A stretch of DNA of 64,000 nucleotides from Methylosinus sp. LW4 (lineage in GTDB: Bacteria > Pseudomonadota > Alphaproteobacteria > Rhizobiales > Beijerinckiaceae). Position numbers and translations under genes: made by a program. Shown one piece after another: positions 26,710 to 35,450 of the stretch. A model generated the notes under the pieces. It did no database searches. It was given only the letters and a program-made list of their open reading frames with translations, and was not told where the DNA came from. Location of the stretch: positions 436,014 to 500,013 of the forward strand of contig NZ_KB900626.1 in the NCBI RefSeq assembly GCF_000379125.1. The letters are read 5' to 3'. How positions within the stretch are numbered: the stretch's first letter is position 1; every line of letters starts with the position of its first letter.

Positions 26710-28203
26710 TCAATGCGTGTGAAGATGGCCTGAGCTTTCCGTCCCGGTTGCGGTCGCGCTTGTTCCGCGATGCGCGGCATGGCTGCTATGGTCATGATGG
26801 CCTCCGGCGCCCTTCGCGCCTCCGCCATGGCCATGTCCACCGTGGCTATGCCCACCGTGACCGGCGCCATGCGCGTGAGCGCCATGGTCGTGGCCCTGAT
26901 GATCGTGGTCCTCATGATCGTGACCTTCGTGATCGTGGCCTTCATGGCCGTCATGATCGTGGTCGTGATCTTCCTCCTCATCGCCCGCCATTTGGATGAG
27001 CGGCTTGCCCAGAGTGTCTGGAAACAAGCGCTGCAATGAGAAGTCGATCGAGGCCATCCAGCCTACGGCGCGCCCGCTCTGGCGGTTGATCGGAATGATC
27101 GCCTCGGCGCCGATCTGGATCTTGTCTCCCATCCAGATGAGGCCGGGATTGACCGTCCCGACCGTCGAGGCCGAAGTGGGAGAGGTGGCGAAGACCCTTT
27201 GATTATTGGGCGTCAGCTCCACGCCGTAATAGGGCGGCAGGCTCGTCGTGCGCACGCCGGAGAGCGGCGTGCGGAACTGAACCTCGACGATCGGGTTGAG
27301 CTCATAGACGAAATCTGGGACGCCGAGATCGACCTTCAGCGTCTTCTTCAAATAGGAGAAGCTGTATTGCAGGCTCGCGCCATAGGCGAAGGTCGGCGAG
27401 TGGCGGCACTCGTCTATGCTCGGCATCGCCATCGTCATGTCGAATGTGTAGGGCGCGGGCATGTTCATGCAGGACATGTCCATCACGGAGTTGAGCATGC
27501 CGGACATGTCCGCGCCGGCGGGGCTCATGCCGCTCAGCGAATAGGCGAGGGTGCGCCGCCATGTCGGCAGGCGCAGGCCGAATTGCCCGGTCGCGGCGAA
27601 GGCGCGCGTCCAGCCGAATTCTTCCGGCAGATCGCCGAACCCTTTGCCGATCCATAGCGACGGAACCAGAGTGGTGAAGCGTGGCGCGCCCGCCGAGCGA
27701 TTGCCGACGCCGCCCCAATCGACGAACAGTCCCGCCGAGACGACGAGCTCGCTCTTCTTGTCGGTGAGCAGCTGATATTTGAACGTCGTCTGCAGATTCT
27801 GCCAGCCGCCCATCGTCATGCCGGGCATGTACATGCCCATCGGCATCAGCATGGGCATCATCATCATCGCGCCGTCGGGCGTCATGTGATGATCCATGAT
27901 CATGGCCATGTAGGAGAGATTCTCCGGCATCCACATGCGCGTCCATGTGCCGGCGAGGGTGACGCCGAAATCCTTGGTGATGCGCTTGGAGAGCATCAGC
28001 GGGACATCGAGCTCGCGCGTGTGATCGCCGTTTCGCGTTCCCATCGCCATGGGCATGAAATCATCCATGACGCAGGGCGTGTCTATGGCCAGCGTCATCG
28101 GGATCATGCGGGGGCCGATCATGCAATGGGCGGCCGCGCCTCGCGACGCCAATATGGCCGCGAGCCCGGCCGCGGCGGCGAGGCCGCAGCGAGCGAATGT
28201 CAT
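26710..28203 (-). CDS. Met- and His-rich putative outer-membrane metal-handling protein
   Basis: A 497-residue protein with a signal sequence (residues 1-25, ending GAAA-H). Residues 99-131 are extremely Met-rich (for example MMMMPMLMPMGMYMPGMTMG), and further Met clusters occur near residues 25-55 and 260-285. The middle has alternating aromatic strands (YGASLQYSFSYLKKTL, NPIVEVQFRTPLSGV) typical of an outer-membrane β-barrel of the transporter type. The last 91 residues contain 27 His in HDHEGHDH-like runs. Met clusters bind Cu(I) and His runs bind Cu(II), Zn or Ni in known proteins; a copper role here is inference. Start chosen at 28203 to give a clean signal peptide. Confidence 0.85.
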   Translation of the reverse strand: MTFARCGLAAAAGLAAILASRGAAAHCMIGPRMIPMTLAIDTPCVMDDFMPMAMGTRNGDHTRELDVPLMLSKRITKDFGVTLAGTWTRMWMPENLSYMAMIMDHHMTPDGAMMMMPMLMPMGMYMPGMTMGGWQNLQTTFKYQLLTDKKSELVVSAGLFVDWGGVGNRSAGAPRFTTLVPSLWIGKGFGDLPEEFGWTRAFAATGQFGLRLPTWRRTLAYSLSGMSPAGADMSGMLNSVMDMSCMNMPAPYTFDMTMAMPSIDECRHSPTFAYGASLQYSFSYLKKTLKVDLGVPDFVYELNPIVEVQFRTPLSGVRTTSLPPYYGVELTPNNQRVFATSPTSASTVGTVNPGLIWMGDKIQIGAEAIIPINRQSGRAVGWMASIDFSLQRLFPDTLGKPLIQMAGDEEEDHDHDHDGHEGHDHEGHDHEDHDHQGHDHGAHAHGAGHGGHSHGGHGHGGGAKGAGGHHDHSSHAAHRGTSATATGTESSGHLHTH

Positions 28204-28609
28204 GGGAGGTCCTGGTCGGGAATAGGCGAAAACGCGGCAGGCGCGACGCAACGCGTTGAATCGACGAGTGCGAATCTATCGATGCGCCGGCGCTTCGCCA
28301 TTGGGGGATTTGCGCAGCGCCGAGCCTAGATCATCAAGCAGATTCAAGCGCCTGTGCAATATTTATACGCTACCGACGTGATGTCGCCGAGCGGGCTTCG
28401 CGTAGCTTTCGAGGGGCTCGGCGGCCGGATTGCGGATCGGCGAAACTTCAAAGATAATCGGCGCCGACGCTCGAGCGTGAGCGTTCAAAAGAACCGAGGG
28501 CCTCGGATGCAGGCCCGACCGGCGAATCTGATTGAGGCCCGCAAAGGGAATTCGAGCGTTCTTCCGCTCCCGCTCTCAGGCTCGCCCAAGCGAGTGAGAG
28601 AGCAAGAAA
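28204..28609. other. 406-base intergenic region
   Basis: This gap separates the Met/His-rich gene (minus) from a small plus-strand gene, so it must hold two divergent promoters. I see an AT-richer patch at about 28350-28375 (GCAATATTTATACGC) but no promoter pair I would defend, no RNA gene and no repeat. Open frames here have no ribosome site. Confidence 0.5.
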
Positions 28610-28816
28610 ATGGCAAAGAATTCCCTTATCGCCCTGTTGCAGGAAAAGCTCGATTCGGCGCGCCGCGAATTGCGGTCGGCGTCGGTCGATTTCGACATTT
28701 CGGACGAGCAGCTGCTCGATCTGCGGGCCAGCGCGCGGCAGATATTCCTCGAGCTCAAGGAGCAGGACCGCCAGGTCGCGCAAAAAGGCCTGCTCGCCGC
28801 GTTGAAGTTCTGGTGA
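28610..28816 (+). CDS. Small conserved-looking helical protein
   Basis: A 68-residue acidic/basic mixed protein (MAKNSLIALLQEKLDSARRE … QKGLLAALKFW) predicted to be two amphipathic helices. No signal sequence or cysteine is present. The ATG follows a GAGAGAGCAAGAA purine stretch that can serve as a ribosome site. I do not recognise a family. It precedes the SmbP-like gene by about 150 bases on the same strand. Confidence 0.55.
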   Translation: MAKNSLIALLQEKLDSARRELRSASVDFDISDEQLLDLRASARQIFLELKEQDRQVAQKGLLAALKFW

Positions 28817-28964
28817 GGCGAGCGGGGCGCGGCGGAAAATCCTACCGATGGGCTAGCAAGGCGCCCCCATTTGCATTTAAATGCCGGACACGATCATCGG
28901 CGGCCGCGATAAATCGAAACGTTCAGTAACGATGCGCGCGCCGCCGGATCATGAGGAAACGACC

Positions 28965-29300
28965 ATGAAGCTCAAAACCGCCGCTCTCACGCTCGCTTTC
29001 GGCGGCGCGCTTTTCGCCTCGACGATCGCCCGCGCCGACGACCGGCTCGATCAGGCCGCCAACCACGTCGAGGAAGCGATCACTCAGGTCAAGCTGAAGG
29101 ACTCCGGGCTTCTCGCCTATCATGCCGATCTCGCGCTGGAGAAGGCCGAGTCGCTGCAGAAGTTCAAGCCGGACGCGCATCTCGCCGCGGCGATCGACCA
29201 TCTGAAGGCCACCATCGACGAGGCCCGCCAGAACCATCTCGCCCAGGCCGCCGAGCATGTGAAGGCCGCCGACGCGGAGCTCAAGCAGGTCGCGAAGTAA
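28965..29300 (+). CDS. SmbP-like small periplasmic metal-binding protein
   Basis: A 111-residue protein with a signal sequence (residues 1-23, ending IARA-DD) and an all-helical body in which His recurs in helix-spaced positions (NHVEEAITQ, LAYHADLALEKAE, DAHLAAAIDHLK, NHLAQAAEHVKAADAE). This matches the SmbP family, first found in Nitrosomonas europaea as a copper-binding periplasmic protein. The ATG at 28965 has a GAGGAAA ribosome site. It has fewer His than the type protein, so affinity may be lower. Confidence 0.78.
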   Translation: MKLKTAALTLAFGGALFASTIARADDRLDQAANHVEEAITQVKLKDSGLLAYHADLALEKAESLQKFKPDAHLAAAIDHLKATIDEARQNHLAQAAEHVKAADAELKQVAK

Positions 29301-29315
29301 TTTCTCGCCTCCGGC

Positions 29316-29343
29316 CGGCGCGCCCCCGCTCAGGGGCGCGCCG
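29316..29343. terminator. GC-rich hairpin between convergent genes
   Basis: Perfect ten-base arms at 29317-29326 and 29333-29342 enclose a six-base loop, just after the SmbP-like stop and before the convergent PAS gene's stop at 29364. A run of five T lies 17 bases further on. It could stop transcription from both sides. Confidence 0.6.
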
Positions 29344-29363
29344 CTGCCGTCGAATGTGATTTT

Positions 29364-29960
29364 TCAAGCTTTTCCGCCGCGATAGAGAACCAGCTCCGGC
29401 CGCCCCGGCGCGCCCGGCCGCACCACGCGGCGGCCGACCGGCTCCGACAGTCGAAAATGCGCCTCGCTGGGCGCGATCACGCGAAAGGACGTCAGCCGCA
29501 GCGGATGGGCGGGCGCGACGCCGAGCCAGCGCGGACGGCGCGCGGGCGCGATGGCGCCGAGAACGCGGGAATGCGTCTTGCCGAAGTGACGCAGCGGCAG
29601 CAGCAGCAGCTCGAGTTCCAGAACGTCGCCCTCGTCCCCGGCGCGTCCTTCGACTCCGGCGACCACGGGAGCCACGCCGTCGATGACGGTCAGCATGACC
29701 GAGGCGAGCGTGCGGCGGTCCTCGGGAGACCACAGATCGAGAAAGGACTTCCCCTTCTGCTCGTCGAGCCAGAGCGCGTTCAGCCTCGTGCCGCACAGCC
29801 GAATCGGGAAGCGGCCCGCCTCATCGATCTCGATGATGAAGGAATCGGGCAGCGCCTCGCGAATTTCCGCCGGGTCGATCTCGGACCGCTCGGGCGCTGA
29901 TCGCGCCCCTTTCAAGCGGCTCCAATAGGCGTAGAGTTGCTGGTTGACCTTGTGTCTCAT
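29364..29960 (-). CDS. PAS-domain protein (PAS_5/DUF1488-like)
   Basis: A 198-residue soluble protein. The N-terminal half matches the short PAS_5 type seen in many alphaproteobacteria: LYAYWSRLKGARSAPERSEI, then ALPDSFIIEID, FPIRLCGTRLNALWLDEQKG and SFLDLWSPEDRR. The C-terminal part (LGVAPAHPLRLTSFRVI) is less known. The ATG at 29960 starts the conserved part; a longer frame to 30149 reads through unlikely sequence. Such proteins often act as stand-alone sensors or regulators of motility and envelope genes; no partner is visible. Confidence 0.78.
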   Translation of the reverse strand: MRHKVNQQLYAYWSRLKGARSAPERSEIDPAEIREALPDSFIIEIDEAGRFPIRLCGTRLNALWLDEQKGKSFLDLWSPEDRRTLASVMLTVIDGVAPVVAGVEGRAGDEGDVLELELLLLPLRHFGKTHSRVLGAIAPARRPRWLGVAPAHPLRLTSFRVIAPSEAHFRLSEPVGRRVVRPGAPGRPELVLYRGGKA

Positions 29961-30121
29961 TTTGTTTCCAAAACGGCGTATCGTTAAGGACTTTGCGTCG
30001 AATCGGCGCGCCCTGCCGCCCGCCCCCGAGCGGCGAGAGCTGAAGAGCAGGCCGCATGCCAGCGGCAAGAAATCGGTAACCACTCGCAATGGCTCCGGCG
30101 AGCCTGAAGGACGGCGCTGAG

Positions 30122-30901
30122 ATGAACGATCGTTTCGAGGCGAGGCCACAGAGGGAGAAAATCCTCAATCTGCCCGGCGAGGTCACGGCGCTGCTCGCCG
30201 CGCTCGCGGCGATCCAATTCGCGCTCGGCGCTCTGCCCGGCGCGACTGTCTCCGAGATCTTCTCCGCGCTGGCTTTCGTTCCGGGACGAATCTCGATCGT
30301 TTTGGCGCCGGACGCCTTCATGCGCTCCATAGCGGGGCAATTGGCTCCGGGCGTCGAGGCCGGCGACGTGGCCGAGGCTCTGGGCGCGGAGCGCCTGCCC
30401 TGGTGGACCTTCGTCACCTATGCGCTGCTGCACGCCAATTGGACGCATCTCGCCGTCAATGGCGTGACGCTGGCGGCTTTCGGCTCGCCTCTCGCGCGTC
30501 GTTTCGGCCCGGCGCGCTTCCTCGCCTTCATGGCGCTGACAGCGGCGGCCGGCGCCGCCGCGCATTTTTCGATCCATCCTTTCGACCTCGGACCGGTCGT
30601 CGGCGCCTCGGCGGCGATCTCGGGAACCATGGCGGCGAGCGCGCGTTTCGCTTTCGCCCAGGATTCGCGGATCGGGGCGCCTTTTGCGTCACGGCGCGCG
30701 TCGAGCCTCGCCGAGCTCTGGTCCAACCGGCGCGCGCTCGCCTTCGTCGGTCTCTGGTTCGCGGCCAATCTGATTTTCGGCCTGTTCCCCGGCGCGGCGG
30801 GGTCGACGGAGCAGATCGCCTGGGAGGCGCATGTCGGGGGCTTTGTCGCGGGGCTTCTCCTGTTCGGCGCCTTCGACCGTCGTGAGGGAGGCCGTGAGTA
30901 A
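30122..30901 (+). CDS. Rhomboid family intramembrane serine protease
   Basis: A 259-residue polytopic membrane protein. The catalytic motif GASAAISG (Ser in GxSx) lies in one helix, a His in WEAHVGGFVAG in a later helix forms the dyad, and the preceding HANWTHLAVNGVTLAAFG is the usual rhomboid HxxxxHxxxN segment. About six helices are visible. An upstream ATG at 30089 is also possible. Rhomboids cut membrane-anchored substrates; the target is unknown. The CBS gene follows after 63 bases. Confidence 0.9.
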   Translation: MNDRFEARPQREKILNLPGEVTALLAALAAIQFALGALPGATVSEIFSALAFVPGRISIVLAPDAFMRSIAGQLAPGVEAGDVAEALGAERLPWWTFVTYALLHANWTHLAVNGVTLAAFGSPLARRFGPARFLAFMALTAAAGAAAHFSIHPFDLGPVVGASAAISGTMAASARFAFAQDSRIGAPFASRRASSLAELWSNRRALAFVGLWFAANLIFGLFPGAAGSTEQIAWEAHVGGFVAGLLLFGAFDRREGGRE

Positions 30902-30964
30902 CCGCAACAGCTAGCCGCAAGTCGGGAGCGCTGAGATAAACTAGCGAGAGGGGAGGGATTTCAT

Positions 30965-31396
30965 ATGAATGTCGCCCGCATACTCGCCCGCAAGGGAGCC
31001 GAGGTCGTCACCATCGCGCCAGGACGGACATTGCTGCAAGTGGCGGAGGAGCTGACCCGCCGCGGCATAGGCGCGCTCGTCGTCGTCAGCGCCGATGACG
31101 AGGTCGTCGGCCTCATCACCGAGCGCGACATCGTCGGCGCCATAGCGCGCTACGGCGTCGAGGCGCTCTGCGACGAGGTCGCGCGCTTCATGACCGCCGA
31201 TCCCATGTCGATCGCCGAGGATCATTCGCTGGAAGCGACGATGGAGGCGATGACGGTGGAGCGCCGCCGTCATCTGCCGGTTCTGCGCGAGGGACGTCTC
31301 GCCGGCCTCGTCTCGATCGGCGACGTCGTCAAATGCCGTATCGACGAGATCGAGTCCGAGCGCCAGGAGCTTCGCGCCTATATCGCGACCGCCTGA
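30965..31396 (+). CDS. Two-CBS-domain protein
   Basis: A 143-residue protein made of a pair of CBS motifs. The first runs through TLLQVAEELTRRGIGALVVV and VGLITERDIVGAIARYG, the second through MSIAEDHSLEATMEAMTVER and HLPVLREGRLAGLVSIGDVV. CBS pairs bind adenosine nucleotides and sense energy state. It stands alone, 12 bases from the convergent TonB receptor gene. No enzyme domain is attached. Confidence 0.94.
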   Translation: MNVARILARKGAEVVTIAPGRTLLQVAEELTRRGIGALVVVSADDEVVGLITERDIVGAIARYGVEALCDEVARFMTADPMSIAEDHSLEATMEAMTVERRRHLPVLREGRLAGLVSIGDVVKCRIDEIESERQELRAYIATA

Positions 31397-31408
31397 CGCT
31401 CGTAGTCG

Positions 31409-33727
31409 TCAGAATTTGAACTTCACCCCGCCGACAAAGGCTCGCGGCGCGCCGGGATAGATCGAGCCCGTCGACGAGACCAGAACGCCATAGGGGTTCT
31501 CCACGCCCGGCGCGGCGAGCGTGTTGGTTATATTGCTCGCCGAAGCCACATAGGTGCGGTCGAAGACATTCTGCACGCCGAAATAGGCGTTGATGTTCTT
31601 CAGCAGCAGCGGATTGTCCGGCAGGGCGGCGTCATAGTGGAGGTTCAGATTGACGATCCCATAGCCGGGGATCGTCAGCTGATTGCTGTTGTCGAGGTAA
31701 TAGGAGCTTTTGAAGCTGTATTCGACATAGGCGCCCAGCCCTTTGAAATCGCCGTCCGGCTGGTCGTAGCCGACGCGCGCGGTCAGCTCGTGCGGCGCGA
31801 CATTGGGCGTCTGCCGGCCCGAGCGATCGAAATAGGAGCCGGGGCCGAGCTGCTCGACGAAGCGCGTGAATTTCTGATCATTGTAGGAATAATTGGCGAG
31901 CAGCCGCCAGCCGTCGAAGGGACGATAGTCGATCGTCGCCTCGATTCCGCGATGGATCGAGTTCGGCGCGTTGAATGTATAGGATTGCAGGCCCGCGCCC
32001 GGCGTCTGCGTCAGCTGCTCGTTCTGATACCATTCGTGGAAGAGGGTGAGGCTCGCCTTCAGCTGTTCCGACGGCGTCCAGTCGACGCCGACGTCGAAGC
32101 CGGTGTTGCGCTGCGATTTGAGCCCGATATTGCTGCCGAAGGTCCCCTGCTGGGTCACGAACAGCATGCTGGGGTTGGGCGTGCCGAAGCCGCTGGAGGC
32201 GCGCACGCGCGTCTGCCATTCCGGCGAGGGCCGCCAGACGACGGAGGCTTCCGGCGCGAAATTCCAGAAGGCGCGATTGGCGACGACGCCGGTCCATGAG
32301 CTCATCGTCCCGGCGCTGGAATAGCTCATCGATTCCGAATAGCCGGAAATCTTGGACAGCTCGACGTCGAGGCCGATTACGGCGGTGACGTCCGGCGCGA
32401 GCGCGAATTCCTCGCGGCCGCGCGCGCCCAAATTCTGCATCATATTGTTCTGCTTGTTGGTCGTCGCGCCCCAGGCGCCGTCGCCGACCGGGATCGTCGT
32501 TCCCGAATAGCTCACATAGCGCGTGCGGTTGAAATAGAGGCCGAAATAATCGGTCCGATCGAGCCCGCCGAGCGTGTCGTGATGAGTGATGTCCGCCGAG
32601 GCGGAGACGGCGGGCTCGTCCTGCAGAAAGTTGGAGCCGGCGGGCTGGAAGATGTTCTTGTCGTCATAGCTCGCCTGCAGGCGCAGCTTGGTGTCCTTGT
32701 CGATATCATGCTCCCAGCGCAGGCCGAAAATATCGCGGCGGTCATTGCGATGCAGGCCGGCGAGATCGGCCGAGTTCTGCACCGTCGTTCCGCCGACGCC
32801 ATTGAGGAAGCTGGAGATCTGTCCGCACCAGGCGCGGCTCGCCGCGCCGCCGAATGTCGCCGCGCCGAGATTGGGCACGAGGCGGCAGCCGGTCTGATAG
32901 GGGTTGTTGTAATATTGCAGCAGCGACTGGCGCACGGCGAGATTTGCGAACAGCTCGTTGTGAATGCCCTTGAAGACGAGGAGATCGTCGGGCGTCACGC
33001 GATAGCGCGCCGTCGTGTTGACGGTCTGCGTGTTGGAGTCGAAATGCTGGATGAAGCCGTCGCTGCGCACGTCGCTGGCGAAGACGGCCATGTCGAAATC
33101 GCCATATTGCTTGCCGATGGCGGTGAAGTTGTTGATCGTGCCGAAGCTGTCGAACTCGTGTCCGGTCTCGACGCCGTCGATCTCCGCGCCGGTGCGCGTG
33201 CGGAAGTTGATGGCGCCGCCATTGGCGAAATTGCCGAACAGGGCGGAGGAGGGGCCGCGATAGACGTCGACGCCCGCATAGGCGTGCGGGTCGGTGAGAT
33301 CTGTGCGCGACAGGCCGTCGGGCTGCATGACGGAGAAGCCGTCCTCCATCACGACGATATTGCGCACGCCGAAGCCGCCGCGCGCCGAGGAGCCGCGGAT
33401 CGAGACGACGATGTCGCGCGGCCCATTGCCCTGCTTGAACGAGAGGCCCGGGCTATATTGCAGCATGTCGCGAATGGTGAAGAGCGGCGTGTTCTCGAAA
33501 TCCTCGCTGCGGACGGTCGTGAAGGTCTGTCCCGTAGGCTCGCGATAGACCGGCAGCTCCTTCTTCTCTTCCGAGAAGCCGGGCGGCGCCTCCTTCTGGC
33601 GCGCGAGCTTCTGCTCGCCGGCGACGTCGATCGTCGGAAGGGCGTCCTGGGCCCGCGCGGCGCCGGAGATGACGACGAGGCAAATCGCGCCGGCGGAAAC
33701 GCCGCGCATGAGTTGGGTGCGTTGCAT
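31409..33727 (-). CDS. TonB-dependent outer-membrane receptor 1
   Basis: A 772-residue outer-membrane receptor with signal sequence (ending GAARA-Q), a plug domain (IRDMLQYSPGLSFKQGNGP, SIRGSSARGGFGVRNIVVME, VYRGPSSALFGNFANGGAIN) and a β-barrel ending in the aromatic GGVKFKF typical of outer-membrane proteins. TonB-dependent receptors import metal complexes and cobalamin. The gene 82 bases upstream on the same strand encodes a small Cys-rich membrane protein like those found next to copper receptors, so a copper or other metal substrate is likely, by inference. Confidence 0.95.
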   Translation of the reverse strand: MQRTQLMRGVSAGAICLVVISGAARAQDALPTIDVAGEQKLARQKEAPPGFSEEKKELPVYREPTGQTFTTVRSEDFENTPLFTIRDMLQYSPGLSFKQGNGPRDIVVSIRGSSARGGFGVRNIVVMEDGFSVMQPDGLSRTDLTDPHAYAGVDVYRGPSSALFGNFANGGAINFRTRTGAEIDGVETGHEFDSFGTINNFTAIGKQYGDFDMAVFASDVRSDGFIQHFDSNTQTVNTTARYRVTPDDLLVFKGIHNELFANLAVRQSLLQYYNNPYQTGCRLVPNLGAATFGGAASRAWCGQISSFLNGVGGTTVQNSADLAGLHRNDRRDIFGLRWEHDIDKDTKLRLQASYDDKNIFQPAGSNFLQDEPAVSASADITHHDTLGGLDRTDYFGLYFNRTRYVSYSGTTIPVGDGAWGATTNKQNNMMQNLGARGREEFALAPDVTAVIGLDVELSKISGYSESMSYSSAGTMSSWTGVVANRAFWNFAPEASVVWRPSPEWQTRVRASSGFGTPNPSMLFVTQQGTFGSNIGLKSQRNTGFDVGVDWTPSEQLKASLTLFHEWYQNEQLTQTPGAGLQSYTFNAPNSIHRGIEATIDYRPFDGWRLLANYSYNDQKFTRFVEQLGPGSYFDRSGRQTPNVAPHELTARVGYDQPDGDFKGLGAYVEYSFKSSYYLDNSNQLTIPGYGIVNLNLHYDAALPDNPLLLKNINAYFGVQNVFDRTYVASASNITNTLAAPGVENPYGVLVSSTGSIYPGAPRAFVGGVKFKF

Positions 33728-33809
33728 GAATGACTGCTCCTGCCGCGGCGTCGAAGCGCACGCGCGAAGAGAAAGAAAATGCGGCGTTTCCCGCCGCGCG
33801 TTTCATTCG

Positions 33810-34211
33810 TCAGGAGAAGTCGTCGGGAGGCGAGCGCGAGGACCAGGAGGCGAGCCATCCCGTTGTGGCCGGGAGAGAGCGATCGGCCTGTGGTCGGCGG
33901 CCGATCACGGCCGCTAGAAAAGCGGAGACGAAGAATGGCGTCGCGAGCAGCGCCGCCGATTGGGCGCGGCCGTCGCCCGCGCAATAAACGCAGCATTGTG
34001 ATGCGTCGTGGCGGTCGTCGCGGGAATGTCGCTTGCCGGAGCGCTCGCAGAATTCAGCCGATGCGACGGAAAGCGCGGCGACGCCTTCCGTGAGGTCGGC
34101 CGACCGCGCCGAAGCGGGAAGCTCGAGCCCCTGCGAGACGAGCAGGGCCAGAGCGACGAAGGCCCCGAGCAGGCGGACTGCGAAAGTCGAAGCGCGCCAT
34201 TTTTTCGCCAT
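33810..34211 (-). CDS. Small Cys-rich membrane protein (DUF2946-like)
   Basis: A 133-residue protein from the ATG at 34211 (an ATG at 34238 would add nine residues). A hydrophobic segment (AVRLLGAFVALALLVSQG) is followed by a His/Asp/Cys-rich stretch (CERSGKRHSRDDRHDASQCC then VYCAG) and a second hydrophobic segment (ALLATPFFVSAFLAAVIG). Such short proteins with a CCxxC-type core are often found beside TonB-dependent copper receptors; the receptor gene follows 82 bases later. The family call is from memory of these features and may be wrong. Confidence 0.6.
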   Translation of the reverse strand: MAKKWRASTFAVRLLGAFVALALLVSQGLELPASARSADLTEGVAALSVASAEFCERSGKRHSRDDRHDASQCCVYCAGDGRAQSAALLATPFFVSAFLAAVIGRRPQADRSLPATTGWLASWSSRSPPDDFS

Positions 34212-34294
34212 GAAGAACTCATGGCCGCCGCGCATCACGCGGTCAAGACGACGCCCGCCAGATTACAATAATTCTTGGATGCCGCCGATGGGGC

Positions 34295-35326
34295 TCACGG
34301 CGTCGCGCCGACGAGCGGTATGTGGGCGAAGATGTTGGGCAGCGAGCGCCTCGTCGCCTCATGGCCGAGCTCGATCAGCTCCTCGGCGCGGTGGAAGTCG
34401 AACATGCCGACATCCTCGTGACGCGCATGGATGGTGGCGTCCGGCGGATCGCCCGCCATGCGCGAGCGCAATATGCGATCCTGGATGATGTTGAACGCGT
34501 CGATCATCGAGGCCGCGACATTGGGCGCGGCGCCGGGGCGGCGCTGGAAATAGCGCGGCAGAAGATGCGCCGCGAGGCCCGGCTCCGAGGCGTCGGCGAA
34601 GGGCGCGCTTTCTTTGGCGCGGCCGCCGCCCGCATGGGCGTGATGATCGTGGATCACATGGGAGCGATACATGGTGTCGGCGGTGACATTCACCGCGATC
34701 ACGAAATCGGCGCCCAGCGCCCGGCAGACGGTGATCGGAATCGGATTGACGAGCGCGCCGTCGAAGAGCCAACGGTCGCCGATGCGCACGGGCTCGAAAA
34801 TGCCGGGCAGGGCGTAGGAGGCGCGCACGGCCGGCGCCAGCGCTCCGCGCTTCAGCCAGACTTCGTGTCCCGTGCCGACCTCGGTGGCCACGGCGGCGAA
34901 GCGGACCGGCAGATCCTCGATCGAGAGGTCGGTCAGCTCCTTCTCGAGCGCAGCGCGCAGCCGTTCGCCGCCGATCAGGCTCATGCCCGAGAAGGACAGA
35001 TCCATGAAGGTGAACACGCGCCTTTTGGTCATGGAGCGCGCGAAGGCCTCCACGGCGTCCAGCTTGCCGGCGGCGTAGCAGCTGCCCACCACGGCGCCGA
35101 TGGAGGTGCCGGCGACCACATCCGGCACGATTCCATGCGCCGCCAATTCACGCAGCACGCCGATATGCGACCAGCCGCGCGCCGCGCCGGCGCCCAGCGC
35201 CAGGCCGATCTTGGGCCGGGCGGCCACGGGCGGGGGCGTCGGCTCGCGCGCGATGGGCGGGGCTTCGACGCCGCCGCCGCCATCCGGCGCCCATCTGTCG
35301 AAGGGATTGCGAAAAAAGGCCGTCAT
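34295..35326 (-). CDS. Patatin-like phospholipase (RssA type)
   Basis: A 343-residue lipid acyl hydrolase. The patatin set is complete: oxyanion GAGAARGW, nucleophile elbow GTSIG, and the Asp in the DGALVNPIP strand (Ser-Asp dyad). The N-terminus is Pro-rich. A His-rich loop (VIHDHHAHAGGG) is unusual. The bacterial RssA-type proteins act on membrane phospholipids, but the substrate is unknown here. It stands alone between the DUF2946-like gene and glutaminase. Confidence 0.92.
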   Translation of the reverse strand: MTAFFRNPFDRWAPDGGGGVEAPPIAREPTPPPVAARPKIGLALGAGAARGWSHIGVLRELAAHGIVPDVVAGTSIGAVVGSCYAAGKLDAVEAFARSMTKRRVFTFMDLSFSGMSLIGGERLRAALEKELTDLSIEDLPVRFAAVATEVGTGHEVWLKRGALAPAVRASYALPGIFEPVRIGDRWLFDGALVNPIPITVCRALGADFVIAVNVTADTMYRSHVIHDHHAHAGGGRAKESAPFADASEPGLAAHLLPRYFQRRPGAAPNVAASMIDAFNIIQDRILRSRMAGDPPDATIHARHEDVGMFDFHRAEELIELGHEATRRSLPNIFAHIPLVGATP

Positions 35327-35450
35327 CGCGCCTCTCCTGCCTGCCGTCTCCGCCCGTATCGGTCTTTCTTATATTGGGCGGGAGGCTGCGCGCAGAAAGT
35401 AGCGGGGCCGTTAACGGCGTCGCCGCGGCGAGCCGGATCGCGGCTTCGGC

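Noticed and set aside
28370..28929. Plus-strand frame across the gap and the two small genes
   Set aside because: It is in a different frame from the small genes with good ribosome sites and gives Arg-rich sequence without family features.
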